Source of the DNA: Ectothiorhodospira mobilis
GTDB lineage: Bacteria; Pseudomonadota; Gammaproteobacteria; Ectothiorhodospirales; Ectothiorhodospiraceae
Length of the DNA: 60,345 bases
Direction: 5' to 3'
NCBI RefSeq assembly: GCF_016584115.1
Contig: NZ_NRSK01000017.1
Location: forward strand, 1-60,345
A model generated the notes under the pieces. That model ran no database searches, was not told the origin of the DNA, and worked only from the letters and a program-made list of their open reading frames with translations. A program made the position numbers and the translations under genes. This document shows positions 51,403-60,345 of the stretch, piece by piece. Every line of letters starts with the position of its first letter. Within the stretch, counting starts at the first letter, position 1.

Positions 51403-53679
51403 ATGTTGCATGTACTCAGACGGATCGTCCTGGAGGTGGGTGCCGCCGGCAACCTGACGGAGGCACTGGAGATCATCGTCCGTCGGGTGAAGCAGGAACT
51501 GGCCATCGATGTCTGCTCCGTCTATCTGCGGGATCCGGACGGGGACGACCGGCGCCTCCTGCTCATGGCCTCGGAGGGGCTCAACCCGGAGGCGGTGGGA
51601 CACGTCATCATGAATGCCGGGGAGGGCCTGGTGGGCCTGGTGGCGGAACGGGCCGAGCCCGTGAACCTGGAGAACGCCCCGGACCATCCCCGTTTCAAGT
51701 ATTTCCCCGAGACCGGCGAGGAGCGCTATCACGCCTTTCTGGGGGTGCCCATCGTGCACCACCGCCGTCTGCTGGGGGTGTTGGTGGCGCAGCAGCGGGA
51801 GCGGCGCCGCTTCGATGACGAGCACGTGGCCTTTCTCATCACCCTGGCGGCCCAGCTGGCGGGGGCCATCAGCCACGCGGAACTCATCGGCGAGGTGGAC
51901 AACCGCCGCGAGGTCCTCCAGCAGGAGAACGTGCTGATCCGGGGTATCCCGGGGGCCGCCGGTGTGGCCGTGGGGCAGGGGGTGGTGGCCTATGCCCTGG
52001 CGGACCTGGATTCGGTGCCCGACCGGGCCGCCGCCTCGGTGGAGGAGGAGGAACGGGCCTTCCGGCAGGCGGTGAAGGCCGTCCAGGACGAGCTGGCCGA
52101 GATCCGCGACCGCATGGAGTCGGTGCTGCCCCCCGAGGAGCGCCTGCTGTTCGATGCCTACGTGATGATGCTGGGCAGCGACAGCCTGGTAAACGGTACG
52201 GTGGAGCGCATCCGCGGTGGCAGCTGGGCCCCGGCGGCCCTGCGCGACACCGTGCGGGAGAGCACGCGCAACTTCGAGGACATGGACGATCCCTACCTGC
52301 GGGAGCGGGCCTCGGACGTGCGCGACATCGGCCGGCGCATCCTCATGCGTCTGCAGTCCCATGTGCGCGATCCCGAGGAGTTCCCCGGCCGTACCATCCT
52401 GGTGGGGGAGGACGTCACCGCGACACAGCTGGCGGAGGTGCCCTCGGAGCGGCTGGCGGGGGTGGTCTCCTCCCGCGGCACCGGCTCCTCCCACGTGGCC
52501 ATCCTGGCCCGGGCCATGGGGATCCCTGCGGTCATGGGGGTTTCGGACCTGCCGGTGGGGCGTCTGGAGGGGCGAGAGATCGTGGTGGACGGCTACCGCG
52601 GCAGCCTCTACATCCAGCCCAGCCCGGAATTGCTGGAGGAGTTCCGCCACCTGCAGGAGGAGGAACGGGAACTGGCGGACGGCCTGCGGGCCCTGGCCCA
52701 GGAGCCGGCGGTGACCAAGGACGGCCACGAGGTCCCCGTCTATGCCAACAGCGGGCTGCTGGCGGACATCGCCCCGTCCATCCAGTCGGGGGCCGACGGC
52801 ATCGGGCTCTACCGCACCGAGGTGCCGTTCATGATCCGGGAGCGTTTCCCCGGTGAGGATGAGCAGACGGAGATCTACCGGGAGATCCTGCAGTCCTTCG
52901 ACCCGCGTCCGGTGACCCTGCGTACCCTGGACGTGGGCGGGGACAAGTCGCTGCCCTATTTCCCCGTCTCCGAGGACAACCCCTTCCTGGGCTGGCGCGG
53001 CATCCGCATCACCCTGGATCACCCCGAGATCTTCCTCACCCAGTTGCGGGCCATGCTGCGGGCCAGTCAGGGGCTCAGCAATCTGAACATCCTGTTCCCC
53101 ATGATCAGCTCCCTGGGGGAGCTCAAGGGGGCCCTGCAGCTGCTGCAGCGGGCCCGGGACGAACTGCTGGACGAGCACTACGTCATCCCGGTGCCCCGGG
53201 TGGGGGTGATGGTGGAGGTGCCTTCGGCGGTCTACCTGGCGGAGACCCTGGCGCGGCGGGTGGACTTCCTCTCCGTGGGCACCAACGACCTGGTGCAGTA
53301 CCTGCTGGCGGTGGACCGCAACAACGCCCGCGTGGCGGATCTCTACAACGCCCTGCACCCGGCGGTGCTGCATGCCCTGGTGCAGACCGCCGAGGGGGCG
53401 CATCGTGCGGGCAAGCAGATCAGCGTCTGCGGCGAGATGGCCGCCGATCCCGCCTCCGTCATCCTGCTCCTGGGTATGGAGATCGATGCCCTGAGCGTGA
53501 ACGTGGCGGCCCTGGCGCGGGTGAAATGGGTGGTGCGCAGCTTCTCCAGGGCCCGGGCCCGGCATCTGCTGGAGCAGTGCCTGACCATGGAGGAGCCCGC
53601 CGCCATCCGTGCCCTGCTGGACAACGCCCTGGTGCAGGCGGGCCTGGGGGGACTGGTGCGGGGGGCCGGGCGGGCCTGA
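51403..53679 (+). CDS. ptsP: Phosphoenolpyruvate-protein phosphotransferase of the nitrogen PTS (EI-Ntr)
   Basis: 758 residues. An N-terminal GAF domain (about 1-150, with LLLMASEGLNPEAVGHVIMN) is followed by the EI phosphohistidine domain, active His in SSRGTGSSHVAILARAMGIP, and the PEP-binding barrel (GIGLYRTEVPFMIRERF, FLSVGTNDLVQYLLAVDRNN, SVCGEMAADP). It phosphorylates NPr, the regulatory HPr of this pathway. No ptsN or ptsO is in the window. ATG at 51403 is chosen over 51358. Confidence 0.95.
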   Translation: MLHVLRRIVLEVGAAGNLTEALEIIVRRVKQELAIDVCSVYLRDPDGDDRRLLLMASEGLNPEAVGHVIMNAGEGLVGLVAERAEPVNLENAPDHPRFKYFPETGEERYHAFLGVPIVHHRRLLGVLVAQQRERRRFDDEHVAFLITLAAQLAGAISHAELIGEVDNRREVLQQENVLIRGIPGAAGVAVGQGVVAYALADLDSVPDRAAASVEEEERAFRQAVKAVQDELAEIRDRMESVLPPEERLLFDAYVMMLGSDSLVNGTVERIRGGSWAPAALRDTVRESTRNFEDMDDPYLRERASDVRDIGRRILMRLQSHVRDPEEFPGRTILVGEDVTATQLAEVPSERLAGVVSSRGTGSSHVAILARAMGIPAVMGVSDLPVGRLEGREIVVDGYRGSLYIQPSPELLEEFRHLQEEERELADGLRALAQEPAVTKDGHEVPVYANSGLLADIAPSIQSGADGIGLYRTEVPFMIRERFPGEDEQTEIYREILQSFDPRPVTLRTLDVGGDKSLPYFPVSEDNPFLGWRGIRITLDHPEIFLTQLRAMLRASQGLSNLNILFPMISSLGELKGALQLLQRARDELLDEHYVIPVPRVGVMVEVPSAVYLAETLARRVDFLSVGTNDLVQYLLAVDRNNARVADLYNALHPAVLHALVQTAEGAHRAGKQISVCGEMAADPASVILLLGMEIDALSVNVAALARVKWVVRSFSRARARHLLEQCLTMEEPAAIRALLDNALVQAGLGGLVRGAGRA

Positions 53680-53695
53680 GGCGTGCCGGTCCGGC

Positions 53696-54205
53696 TCAGG
53701 CCCGTCCGGCGAGCCAGTCCTCCAGGCGCCCCTGCACCCGCTCCCAGTCCGGTGGCCCCATCTTCTGGTAGACGATGCGCCCCCCGGGGGAGATCAGGAA
53801 GGTGGTGGGGGTGAGCTGGACATTGCCGAAGGCCTCGGCGGCCTCTCCCCGGCGGTCCAGGGCCACGGTGTAGCCGATCCCGCGGCGCTCGGCGGTCCGG
53901 GCCACCTCCGCCGGGGGATCGTAGTGCATGGCGATGCCGATCACCTCGAGGCCGCGCTGGCCGTATTCCCGTTGCAGGGCGTTCAGGTGTGGGATCTCCT
54001 CCAAGCAGCCACTGCAATCGCTGGCCCAGAAGGTGACCACCAGGGGGCGTCCCTGGTGGCCTTCCAGGTCCAGGGTCCCCCCCTCCAGGGTGGGCAGCGT
54101 GACGGCGGGTACGGCGCGGCCGCCGCCGGGGGCCAGCCACAGGAGGGTGGCCCCCGCCATGAGTACGAGGAGGAACAGCCCGGCCAGCAGGTCTCGCTTC
54201 TTCAC
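53696..54205 (-). CDS. TlpA-like membrane-anchored thioredoxin
   Basis: 169 residues. One N-terminal anchor (LLAGLFLLVLMAGATLLWLA) leads to a periplasmic AhpC/TSA-type thioredoxin domain with TFWASDCSGCLEEIPHLNAL; the CSGC pair is the redox site and QLTPTTFLISPGG the cis-Pro loop. It may reduce haem-binding cysteines during cytochrome c maturation. The neighbouring gene encodes a membrane cytochrome, which fits. Confidence 0.88.
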   Translation of the reverse strand: MKKRDLLAGLFLLVLMAGATLLWLAPGGGRAVPAVTLPTLEGGTLDLEGHQGRPLVVTFWASDCSGCLEEIPHLNALQREYGQRGLEVIGIAMHYDPPAEVARTAERRGIGYTVALDRRGEAAEAFGNVQLTPTTFLISPGGRIVYQKMGPPDWERVQGRLEDWLAGRA

Positions 54206-54243
54206 GTTTCTAGCCTTTGTGATCGGATTCGTTGGCGTGCATG

Positions 54244-55068
54244 TTACGCTCCCGACTCCCCGGGCGGCTGCTGGGGGGCGGCCAGGCGATTGTCGGAGTT
54301 CCCCTCTGGGGCGCCGGCCTCGATCCAGGCCTCGAAGCTCCGGATCTGGGCCTCGGTGAGCCCCGGCCCCACCAGCGGCATACGCGGCTGGGTGGTCCCG
54401 TTGATGCGTTGGATGAGCGCGCTCTTTGCGGGATCGCCGGGGATGATGATCGGGCCGTTCTCGCTGCCCGCCATCGTCCCTTCATACGAACTGAGATCCA
54501 GGCCCCGCAGGGGGTTGTCCTCATTATGGCATTGCACGCAGCGGCTCTGGAGGATCCCCTCCAGGTCGGAGTAGAGGATGGGGCCCGTTTCCCCGGACGC
54601 CGCGGTGCTTTTCTCCGCAACCGGCTCCTGCGGGGCGTGGGAGGCGAAGACCAGCTCGCCCCCGAAATACCCCAGCCCCGTCACGGCCGAGAGGGCGAAG
54701 AGGTAGATCGTAATGATCACGCGGGAGCGGCTGGTGAATTTGACATGGAGCAGAACCGCGAGCAGGAGCAGCATGCCCAGGCCACTGGCCAGGAAGATCT
54801 TCATCTTGATCGGATAGATCAGACTCCCGCCGTAGTAGTGGAACCAGTCCATCACCCCCAGCAACACCGTGGGGAAGACGGAGAAGAACGCCAGCGTGGC
54901 GCAATGTTGGGCGGTGACTGCAAACCTGCTGTAGCGGGGGATCCTGGACAGCAGCGAGAAGATCAGCGCCGCGATGACCAGGCCGATGGTCAGATGGACC
55001 AGGATGGGGTGAATCGGATGGGTGTACCCCAGGGACTCCAAGAAGCGGTAGATCGAATCGATACCCAT
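54244..55068 (-). CDS. Membrane protein with C-terminal cytochrome c domain
   Basis: 274 residues. Four hydrophobic segments fill the N-terminal 145 residues, with HPIHPILVHLTIGLVIAALI resembling DUF2231 membrane domains. The C-terminal part has haem motif C177-V-Q-C180-H181 and later PRMPLVGPGLTEAQIRSFEA, as in the cytochrome domain known from planctomycetes. Predicted to move electrons at the periplasmic face of the inner membrane. It lies just upstream of the TlpA-like gene in the same direction. Confidence 0.8.
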   Translation of the reverse strand: MGIDSIYRFLESLGYTHPIHPILVHLTIGLVIAALIFSLLSRIPRYSRFAVTAQHCATLAFFSVFPTVLLGVMDWFHYYGGSLIYPIKMKIFLASGLGMLLLLAVLLHVKFTSRSRVIITIYLFALSAVTGLGYFGGELVFASHAPQEPVAEKSTAASGETGPILYSDLEGILQSRCVQCHNEDNPLRGLDLSSYEGTMAGSENGPIIIPGDPAKSALIQRINGTTQPRMPLVGPGLTEAQIRSFEAWIEAGAPEGNSDNRLAAPQQPPGESGA

Positions 55069-55459
55069 CTCTTAACTCTTTGATTGGTAGACAAAAGGAA
55101 GTCGTGACTACCCGTTGCGGGGCAACGATCTGCCTCTGGCTCCCGCGAGCCGTCCGGTCCTGGCCTGCAGCGCCAGGATGCAGGGTTGAGTCACCGCAAA
55201 TGCAGGATGTGCAATCTTACCGGCTTCGGCATCCGGCCCTCAACGCCACATCCGGTGCGCTCTTTGTGGACGATCGGTACATGCCCTTCGATGCCGGGCC
55301 AGCGGGCGTGGTCTGCCCGCTCGGGTTCGCCGGGAAGGGGGTGCCCTGCGCTCCAGTCCATCGCGGCGGGTGGCATCTGTTATGCTAGCGGTTTGAGGGT
55401 GGCCCCGGCGAAGGGCCGTTGGGTCGGATCGATTCGGCAACAGAACAGGGTGGAAATAC
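55069..55459. promoter_or_regulatory. Intergenic region before argC
   Basis: No gene is seen in these 391 bases. TGTTATGCT at 55378-55386 is an extended -10 pointing to argC, about 75 bp before its start, without a recognisable -35. The other half shows no repeats. Confidence 0.35.
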
Positions 55460-56506
55460 GTGTCAGAGGTTTCGGTCATCAGGGCGGGTATCGTCGGCGC
55501 CACCGGCTATACCGGGGTGGAACTGCTGCGGCTGCTGTTGGGACATCCCCGGGTACAGCCGGCGGTGGTCACCTCCCGGGGGCAGGCCGGCACGCCGCTG
55601 TCCGCGCTGTTCCCCAACCTGCGTGGCCAGGGGGATCTGCGCTTCCAGGTGCCGGACGCCGGTGCCCTGGGGGAATGCGACGTGGTGTTCTTCGCCACCC
55701 CCCACGGCGTGGCTCACACCCTGGCGGGGGATCTGCTGCAGCGGGGCACACGGGTGATCGACCTGTCCGCGGATTTCCGGCTGCGCGATGCGCAGCTCTG
55801 GGCCCGCTGGTACGGCCAGCCCCATGGGGCGCCGGAGCTGCTGGACGAGGCGGTCTATGGTCTGCCGGAACTGAATCGCGCCCGCATCCCGGCGGCCCGA
55901 TTGATCGCCGTGCCGGGGTGCTATCCCACGGCGGTGACCCTGGGGCTTCTGCCCCTGCTGGAGGCGGGCGTGGTGGATCCGGCCCAGCTGGTGGCGGATG
56001 CCAAATCCGGGGTCAGCGGTTCCGGGCGCAAGGCCCAGGTGGGCTCCCTGTTCTGCGAGGCGGCGGAGAACTTCCGCGCCTACGCCCTGGGGGGGCATCG
56101 CCATCTGCCCGAGATCCTGCAGACCCTGGGGGCGGTCTCCGGGACGGAGCCCCGGCTCACCTTCGTGCCCCACCTGGTGCCCATGGTGCGCGGCATCCTC
56201 GCCACCCTCTACACCCGCCTGGTGCAACCAGAGACCGATCTGCAGGCCCTGTTCGAACGCCGCTATGCCGATGAGCCCTGCGTGGACGTGCTCCCGGCGG
56301 GGGAGCTGCCCGAGACCCGCAGCGTGCGGGGCACCAACCTCTGCCGCCTGGCCGTGCAGCGGCCCCAGGAGGGCGGGACGGCGGTGGTGGTCTCCGCCAT
56401 CGACAACCTGGTCAAGGGGGCCTCGGGGCAGGCGGTTCAGAATATGAATCTGATGTTCGGCCTGCCCGAGACCCAGGGGCTGGAGGGGATCGCCGTCCTG
56501 CCCTGA
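55460..56506 (+). CDS. argC: N-acetyl-gamma-glutamyl-phosphate reductase
   Basis: 348 residues, GTG start. [20 protein letters not shown] is the NADP-binding Rossmann start, [20 protein letters not shown] holds the catalytic Cys and [14 protein letters not shown] the active His. The third step of arginine synthesis in the cytoplasm. Confidence 0.97.
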   Translation: MSEVSVIRAGIVGATGYTGVELLRLLLGHPRVQPAVVTSRGQAGTPLSALFPNLRGQGDLRFQVPDAGALGECDVVFFATPHGVAHTLAGDLLQRGTRVIDLSADFRLRDAQLWARWYGQPHGAPELLDEAVYGLPELNRARIPAARLIAVPGCYPTAVTLGLLPLLEAGVVDPAQLVADAKSGVSGSGRKAQVGSLFCEAAENFRAYALGGHRHLPEILQTLGAVSGTEPRLTFVPHLVPMVRGILATLYTRLVQPETDLQALFERRYADEPCVDVLPAGELPETRSVRGTNLCRLAVQRPQEGGTAVVVSAIDNLVKGASGQAVQNMNLMFGLPETQGLEGIAVLP

Positions 56507-56679
56507 GGTCGGGGCGGATGCGCGATGCCTGCGTCTTGGGGTATGTTCCCTCCAGGGCCGGTGTGGCCCGGACGGGAACCCCGATGGGATCACGGGATCC
56601 AACCCCTTCCGATAAGGCCGGATACACCGGCAGCAACCCGCCGCCCCATGGGGGCGGCCCCGACAACGGAGGCGCAGAC
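56507..56679 (+). promoter_or_regulatory. Leader region of erpA with a hairpin
   Basis: GCCGCCCC-N3-GGGGCGGC at 56640-56658 is an 8-bp hairpin ending 9 bp before the GGAGG of erpA. It may terminate argC transcripts or regulate erpA translation. No Fe-S regulator box was recognised by eye. Confidence 0.35.
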
Positions 56680-57042
56680 ATGACTGCAACCGAAACCGCC
56701 AACGAAACCAGCCCCAGCCCCCTGAACTTCACCGACGCGGCCGCCGCCAAGGTGAAGACCCTGATCGAGGAGGAGAACAACCCCTCCCTGAAGCTGCGGG
56801 TCTTTGTCAGCGGCGGGGGGTGCTCCGGATTCCAGTACGGCTTCACCTTCGATGAGAACGTCAGTGAAGGGGACACCACTGTGGAGAAGGGGGGCGTGAC
56901 CCTGCTCATCGACCCCATGAGCTACCAGTACCTGGTGGGGGCGGAGATCGACTACACCGAGAGCCTGCAGGGGGCCCAGTTCGTGATCCGCAACCCCAAT
57001 GCCACCACCACCTGCGGCTGCGGTTCCTCCTTCTCTGTCTGA
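56680..57042 (+). CDS. erpA: Iron-sulfur cluster insertion protein
   Basis: 120-residue A-type carrier. The first cluster ligand is in [20 protein letters not shown] and the other two in [11 protein letters not shown] at the C terminus. It delivers Fe-S clusters to apo-proteins. ErpA rather than IscA is suggested by the absence of isc genes and by the argC-erpA-anmK-tyrS order known in Pseudomonas. GGAGG lies 7 nt ahead of the ATG. Confidence 0.93.
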   Translation: MTATETANETSPSPLNFTDAAAAKVKTLIEEENNPSLKLRVFVSGGGCSGFQYGFTFDENVSEGDTTVEKGGVTLLIDPMSYQYLVGAEIDYTESLQGAQFVIRNPNATTTCGCGSSFSV

Positions 57043-57055
57043 TCCGGGGCGCGGC

Positions 57056-57706
57056 ATGCAGGTGCGTCAGACCCTCGCCCGCTGGCGGTTCCGCTGGTAC
57101 TACCTCATGGCCCGCCTGGGCCATGCCACCGGCCGCTTCAATGTGGGCTTCATGTATGCCAACGGCCAGGGCGTGCCCCGGGACGACGCCGAGGCGGTGC
57201 GCTGGTACCGTCTGGCGGCGGAACAGGGGGATGCCAACGCCCAGTGCAACCTGGCCCTGATGTATGTCAACGGCCGGGGCGTGCCGCAGGACGAGGCCCA
57301 GGCGGTGCAGTGGTATCGTCAGGCGGCGGAGCAGGGCAGCACCACCGCCCAGTGCAACCTGGCCTTCATGTATCTCAATGGCCGGGGGGTGCAGCAGGAT
57401 GAGGCCGAGGCGGCCCGTTGGTATCGCTACGCCGCGGATCTGGAGAACGCCTCCGCCCAGTCCAACCTGGGGGTGCTCTATGCCAATGGCCGCGGCGTGC
57501 CCCAGGACTGGGTGCGGGCCTACATGTGGTCCGATCTGGCCGCCGCCCAGGGATATGATCTGGCCCGGGACAACCGGGACCGCTTCGCCACCCACATGAC
57601 CGAGGCGCAGATCCGTCAGGCCCGGGAAATGGCCCGGGCCTGGACCCCGGGGGAGGGCTATCCCCGGGTGGATCTGCCCGCAGGGGAGGCCTCCGGGGCG
57701 GGATAA
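57056..57706 (+). CDS. Sel1-repeat protein
   Basis: 216 residues with about four Sel1-type repeats of the form A-Q-x-N-L-A-x-M-Y-x-N-G-x-G-V-x-x-D, for example RFNVGFMYANGQGVPRDD, CNLALMYVNGRGVPQDE and SNLGVLYANGRGVPQDW. No signal peptide. Such proteins bind other proteins. It lies 13 nt after erpA and is probably co-transcribed. The binding partner is unknown. Confidence 0.85.
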   Translation: MQVRQTLARWRFRWYYLMARLGHATGRFNVGFMYANGQGVPRDDAEAVRWYRLAAEQGDANAQCNLALMYVNGRGVPQDEAQAVQWYRQAAEQGSTTAQCNLAFMYLNGRGVQQDEAEAARWYRYAADLENASAQSNLGVLYANGRGVPQDWVRAYMWSDLAAAQGYDLARDNRDRFATHMTEAQIRQAREMARAWTPGEGYPRVDLPAGEASGAG

Positions 57707-57725
57707 GCGGCGTTAGGTGTTAGCG

Positions 57726-58865
57726 TTAGATGCGTCCGTCCCGGCCCGGGTGGATGGCCCCCAGCACCACCGCCTCCCGGGCCCCGGTGACCGCGGGCAG
57801 GTTGCCGGGACGTCCCGCCAGGGTCTCCCGGGCCAGCCAGGCGAAGGCCATGGCCTCCACCCAGTCGGGGGGCATCCCCAGCACCGCGGTGGAGGCCACG
57901 TCCCAGCCGGGCAGGTTGGCTTCCAGACTTTCCATCAGGCAGCGGTTGTGCACCCCGCCGCCGCAGACCAGCAGGCGCCGCCCCCGCGGCGCCGTTTCCA
58001 ACACCGCCATCGCTACGCTGCGGGCAGTGAGTTCCACCAGGGTGCGCTGCACGTCGACCGGGGCCACCGATCGCCCCCCCAGGTGGCCACGCACCCACTC
58101 CAGATGGAAGTGCTCCGTACCCGTGCTCTTGGGGAAGGGCTGCCGGAAATAGGGATCGGCCAGCATCGCCGCCAGCAGGGCCTCATCCACGCGGCCCTGC
58201 GCTGCCCATGCCCCCCCGGCATCGAAGGCATCCTCCCGGCAGGCCCGGATCCAGGCGTCGCACAGGGTATTGGCCGGTCCCGTGTCGAAGCCGCGCACCG
58301 GGGTCCCGTGTTGCGCTTCGTCCTGCCTTGCGGGCAGGAGCGTCACATTGGCGATCCCCCCCAGATTCAGGATCACCCGCGGCTCCTCCTCTGCACCCAG
58401 GGCGTAGCGGTGAAAGGCCGGGACCAGGGGGGCCCCCTGACCACCCGCGGCCACATCCCGGCGGCGGAAGTCCGCCACCACCGTCAGGCCTGTGGCCTGG
58501 GCGATGCGGTGGGGGCAGCCGATCTGCAGGGTGAAAGGGGGCTGTTCCTGCGGCCGGTGACGCAGGGTCTGCCCATGGCTGCCCACGGCACGCACCGTGG
58601 CGGGATCGATGCCGTGGGTCTCCAGCAGGCCCTGTACGGCCGCGGCCATCAGGTCCCCGGTGCGGGCATCCAGCCGGCCCCAGGTGTCGGGATCGGAGCG
58701 GGCGCCCGGGGCGGCCAGGGCGCGCAGTTCCCGGCGCAGATCCTCGGGGATGGCATGGGAGTGGGTGGCCAGGCACTGGGGACCTGCGTCCTCGAAGGAC
58801 ACCAGGGCAGCGTCCACCGCGTCCATGCTGGTGCCCGAGAGCAGGCCGATGAAGCGAGGGTTCAA
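57726..58865 (-). CDS. anmK: Anhydro-N-acetylmuramic acid kinase
   Basis: 379 residues. IGLLSGTSMDAVDAALVSFE is the ATP-binding phosphate-1 loop, AVGSHGQTLRHRP and VILNLGGIANVTLLPARQDE follow, and RRLLVCGGGVHNRCLMESLE is the late loop. It phosphorylates anhydroMurNAc during cell-wall recycling. It is divergent from tyrS. Confidence 0.96.
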   Translation of the reverse strand: MNPRFIGLLSGTSMDAVDAALVSFEDAGPQCLATHSHAIPEDLRRELRALAAPGARSDPDTWGRLDARTGDLMAAAVQGLLETHGIDPATVRAVGSHGQTLRHRPQEQPPFTLQIGCPHRIAQATGLTVVADFRRRDVAAGGQGAPLVPAFHRYALGAEEEPRVILNLGGIANVTLLPARQDEAQHGTPVRGFDTGPANTLCDAWIRACREDAFDAGGAWAAQGRVDEALLAAMLADPYFRQPFPKSTGTEHFHLEWVRGHLGGRSVAPVDVQRTLVELTARSVAMAVLETAPRGRRLLVCGGGVHNRCLMESLEANLPGWDVASTAVLGMPPDWVEAMAFAWLARETLAGRPGNLPAVTGAREAVVLGAIHPGRDGRI

Positions 58866-59029
58866 GGGGATCCTCCGGGATGGAATGTGGGGATGATGGT
58901 TCCGGCGGCCGCTGGCCTTGCCTTCGGCCTGCTTAGTATCATGCCCCGATTCCCGGCCCCCGTGTACCGGCGCCCGGCCTTCTGCCCGGCCCTCCGGGGG
59001 CGTGTGATCCCCCTGACAAGAGGAAGGAC
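58866..59029. promoter_or_regulatory. Divergent promoter region of anmK and tyrS
   Basis: A TATCAT at 58937-58942 with a weak TGGCCT 18 bp upstream may drive tyrS. The leftward promoter for anmK is not clear. No repeats stand out. Confidence 0.3.
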
Positions 59030-60238
59030 ATGACCCCCCAAGACGATGCCCTCGAGACCCTGCGCCGTGGAGCCCATGAGGTATTGCTGGAGAGTGAACT
59101 GGCCGAGCGCCTCCAGGCCGGGCGGCCGCTGCGGGTGAAGGCCGGATTCGATCCCACGGCGCCGGACCTGCACCTGGGCCACACGGTCCTGCTGAACAAG
59201 ATGCGCCAGTTCCAGGACCTGGGGCACGAGACCTACTTCCTGATCGGCGACTTCACCGGGATGATCGGCGATCCCAGCGGCAAGAGTGCCACCCGTCCGC
59301 CCCTGACACCGGAGGAGGTGGCGGCCAATGCCCGCACCTACAAGGAACAGATCTTCCGCATCCTGGACCCGGAGCGCACGCGCATCGTCTTCAATTCCGA
59401 CTGGATGGGCCGCATGACGGCGGCGGACATGATCCAGCTGGCCTCGCGCCACACCGTGGCGCGGATGCTGGAGCGGGATGACTTCCACAAGCGCTACACC
59501 GCGGGCCAGGCCATCGCCATCCACGAATTCATCTACCCCCTGGTGCAGGGCTACGACTCGGTGCATCTGCAGGCCGACGTGGAGCTGGGCGGGACGGACC
59601 AGAAGTTCAACTTGCTGGTGGGGCGGGAACTGCAGAAGCAGTACGGCCAGCCCCCGCAGGTGGTGCTCACCATGCCCATCCTGGAGGGGCTGGACGGGGT
59701 GCAGAAGATGTCCAAGTCCCTGGGCAACTACGTGGGTGTGCAGGAGCCCCCGGACGAGATGTTCGGCAAGCTCATGTCCATCTCCGACGACCTCATGTGG
59801 CGCTACTTCGAACTGCTCTCCTTCCGACCCCTGTCGGAGATCGAGGATCACCGCAGGGCCGTGGCCGAGGGGGCCAACCCCAGGGACATCAAGTTCCTGC
59901 TCTGCGAGGAACTGGTGACCCGCTTCCATGACCGTCAGGCGGCGCAGCGGGCCCGGGAGCACTTCATCGCCCGCTTCCAGAAGAAGGCCATGCCCGACGA
60001 CCTGGCCGAGACGCGGATCCCCGCCCCTGCGGAAGGCCTGCCCATTGCCAACCTGCTCAAGCAGGCAGGCCTGGTGGGCAGCACCTCCGATGCCCTGCGC
60101 ATGATCCGGCAGGGAGCGGTGCGACGGGACGGCGAGCGCATCGAGGACACGGCCCTGCGCATCCCCCCCGGGGAGGAGGGGGTGTTCCAGGTGGGCAAGC
60201 GCCGCTTCGCCCGCATCTGCCTCATCCCCGAGGTCTGA
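59030..60238 (+). CDS. tyrS: Tyrosine-tRNA ligase
   Basis: 402 residues, the TyrZ-like class I enzyme. The HIGH-type motif appears as [20 protein letters not shown], the tyrosine site as [16 protein letters not shown], and KMSKS in [14 protein letters not shown]-terminal S4-like domain ([20 protein letters not shown]) binds tRNA. In Pseudomonas this gene precedes a 16S rRNA gene. Confidence 0.97.
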   Translation: MTPQDDALETLRRGAHEVLLESELAERLQAGRPLRVKAGFDPTAPDLHLGHTVLLNKMRQFQDLGHETYFLIGDFTGMIGDPSGKSATRPPLTPEEVAANARTYKEQIFRILDPERTRIVFNSDWMGRMTAADMIQLASRHTVARMLERDDFHKRYTAGQAIAIHEFIYPLVQGYDSVHLQADVELGGTDQKFNLLVGRELQKQYGQPPQVVLTMPILEGLDGVQKMSKSLGNYVGVQEPPDEMFGKLMSISDDLMWRYFELLSFRPLSEIEDHRRAVAEGANPRDIKFLLCEELVTRFHDRQAAQRAREHFIARFQKKAMPDDLAETRIPAPAEGLPIANLLKQAGLVGSTSDALRMIRQGAVRRDGERIEDTALRIPPGEEGVFQVGKRRFARICLIPEV

Positions 60239-60345
60239 GGCTGCACCCTGTCCGGATCTGCTGGTTGTTCTGTAACTTTTTGTTTGTATTATTTTTTTCA
60301 AAAAACTGTCAAAAAAGTGTTGTGGGGGTGTTGACGGTTTTTCTG
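60239..60345 (+). promoter_or_regulatory. AT-rich region: probable rRNA-operon promoter upstream part
   Basis: After tyrS the DNA turns AT-rich (60260-60320), as in an UP element. TTGACG at 60331-60336 is a fair -35, whose -10 would fall outside the window. AAAAACTGTCAA (60301-60312) and TTGACGGTTTTT (60331-60342) form an inverted repeat with one mismatch. Gene order suggests that the next gene is 16S rRNA. Confidence 0.45.

Noticed and set aside
1-60345. tRNA, rRNA and CRISPR signals
   Set aside because: No cloverleaf with a T-arm GTTCGA pattern, no rRNA sequence and no regularly spaced repeats were recognised by eye in either strand.

Overview
The window looks like chromosomal DNA of a GC-rich purple sulfur gammaproteobacterium, most likely of the Ectothiorhodospiraceae/Chromatiales type. 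The main reasons are a pair of light-harvesting antenna polypeptide genes (30652-31012), hemL of the C5 tetrapyrrole pathway, c-type haem proteins, a TauE/SafE-type sulfur-compound exporter, and a housekeeping order argC-erpA-anmK-tyrS that in Pseudomonas leads into a 16S rRNA operon. The genus is inferred from gene content only.

Region 1 (1-26.5 kb) is a large extracellular polysaccharide locus. A block at 3.2-8.1 kb carries genes of the kind known as 'exosortase A system-associated' (acyl carrier protein, hydrolases 2 and 1, a GNAT-like acyltransferase, a TPR protein and a Wzy/WaaL-like O-glycosylation ligase). Around it lie two asparagine-synthetase-like proteins without the glutaminase nucleophile, GT4 and GT2 glycosyltransferases, a PglK-like ABC flippase, a methyltransferase, a sugar-transfer-associated ATP-grasp protein and a secreted beta-helix protein. 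At 15.7-19.1 kb sits an AT-richer island of four different sulfotransferase-like genes, one split by a frameshift in a T7 tract. It suggests an acquired module that sulfates the glycan. A complete IS66-type element (20480-21967, perfect 12-bp ends, 8-bp target duplication) has landed between the Shine-Dalgarno and the start codon of the next glycosyltransferase. No exosortase and no PEP-CTERM protein is visible.

Region 2 (26.9-30.2 kb) is the best candidate for a poorly described system. A protein with a Tat-like signal and a CGRSPGYW motif, preceded by a near-perfect CRP-type palindrome placed as in a class II promoter, is followed by the HPr-rel-A cassette: a PqqD-like protein, an HprK-related kinase and a nucleotidyltransferase-fold protein. 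The mix resembles modification enzymes of lasso-peptide clusters, so the upstream protein may be a modified substrate.

Region 3 (30.2-41.6 kb) holds the antenna genes in alpha-beta order, with a TGT-N12-ACA PpsR/CrtJ-like operator over the promoter and a terminator behind; a copper-chaperone-like protein; a methyltransferase; a c-di-GMP block (two tandem NIT-EAL paralogues and a diguanylate cyclase with a periplasmic haem-c motif and a Cys-rich GAF-like domain); then ubiX, a LON-substrate-binding-domain protein, a thioredoxin and a TSUP exporter. The c-di-GMP genes could tune the polysaccharide, which is an inference from proximity.

Region 4 (41.7-60.3 kb) is mostly core genome: hemL; a four-gene envelope operon (COG3014-like lipoprotein, LpoB-like PBP activator, a conserved secreted protein whose signal peptide is out of frame, and a CsgG/FlgT-like protein); thiD-thiE; rubredoxin; a HAD phosphatase; rppH and ptsP; a TlpA-like thioredoxin; a membrane cytochrome; argC, erpA, a Sel1 protein, anmK and tyrS. 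The last 107 bases are AT-rich and look like the start of an rRNA promoter. I saw no tRNA, rRNA or CRISPR array inside the window.
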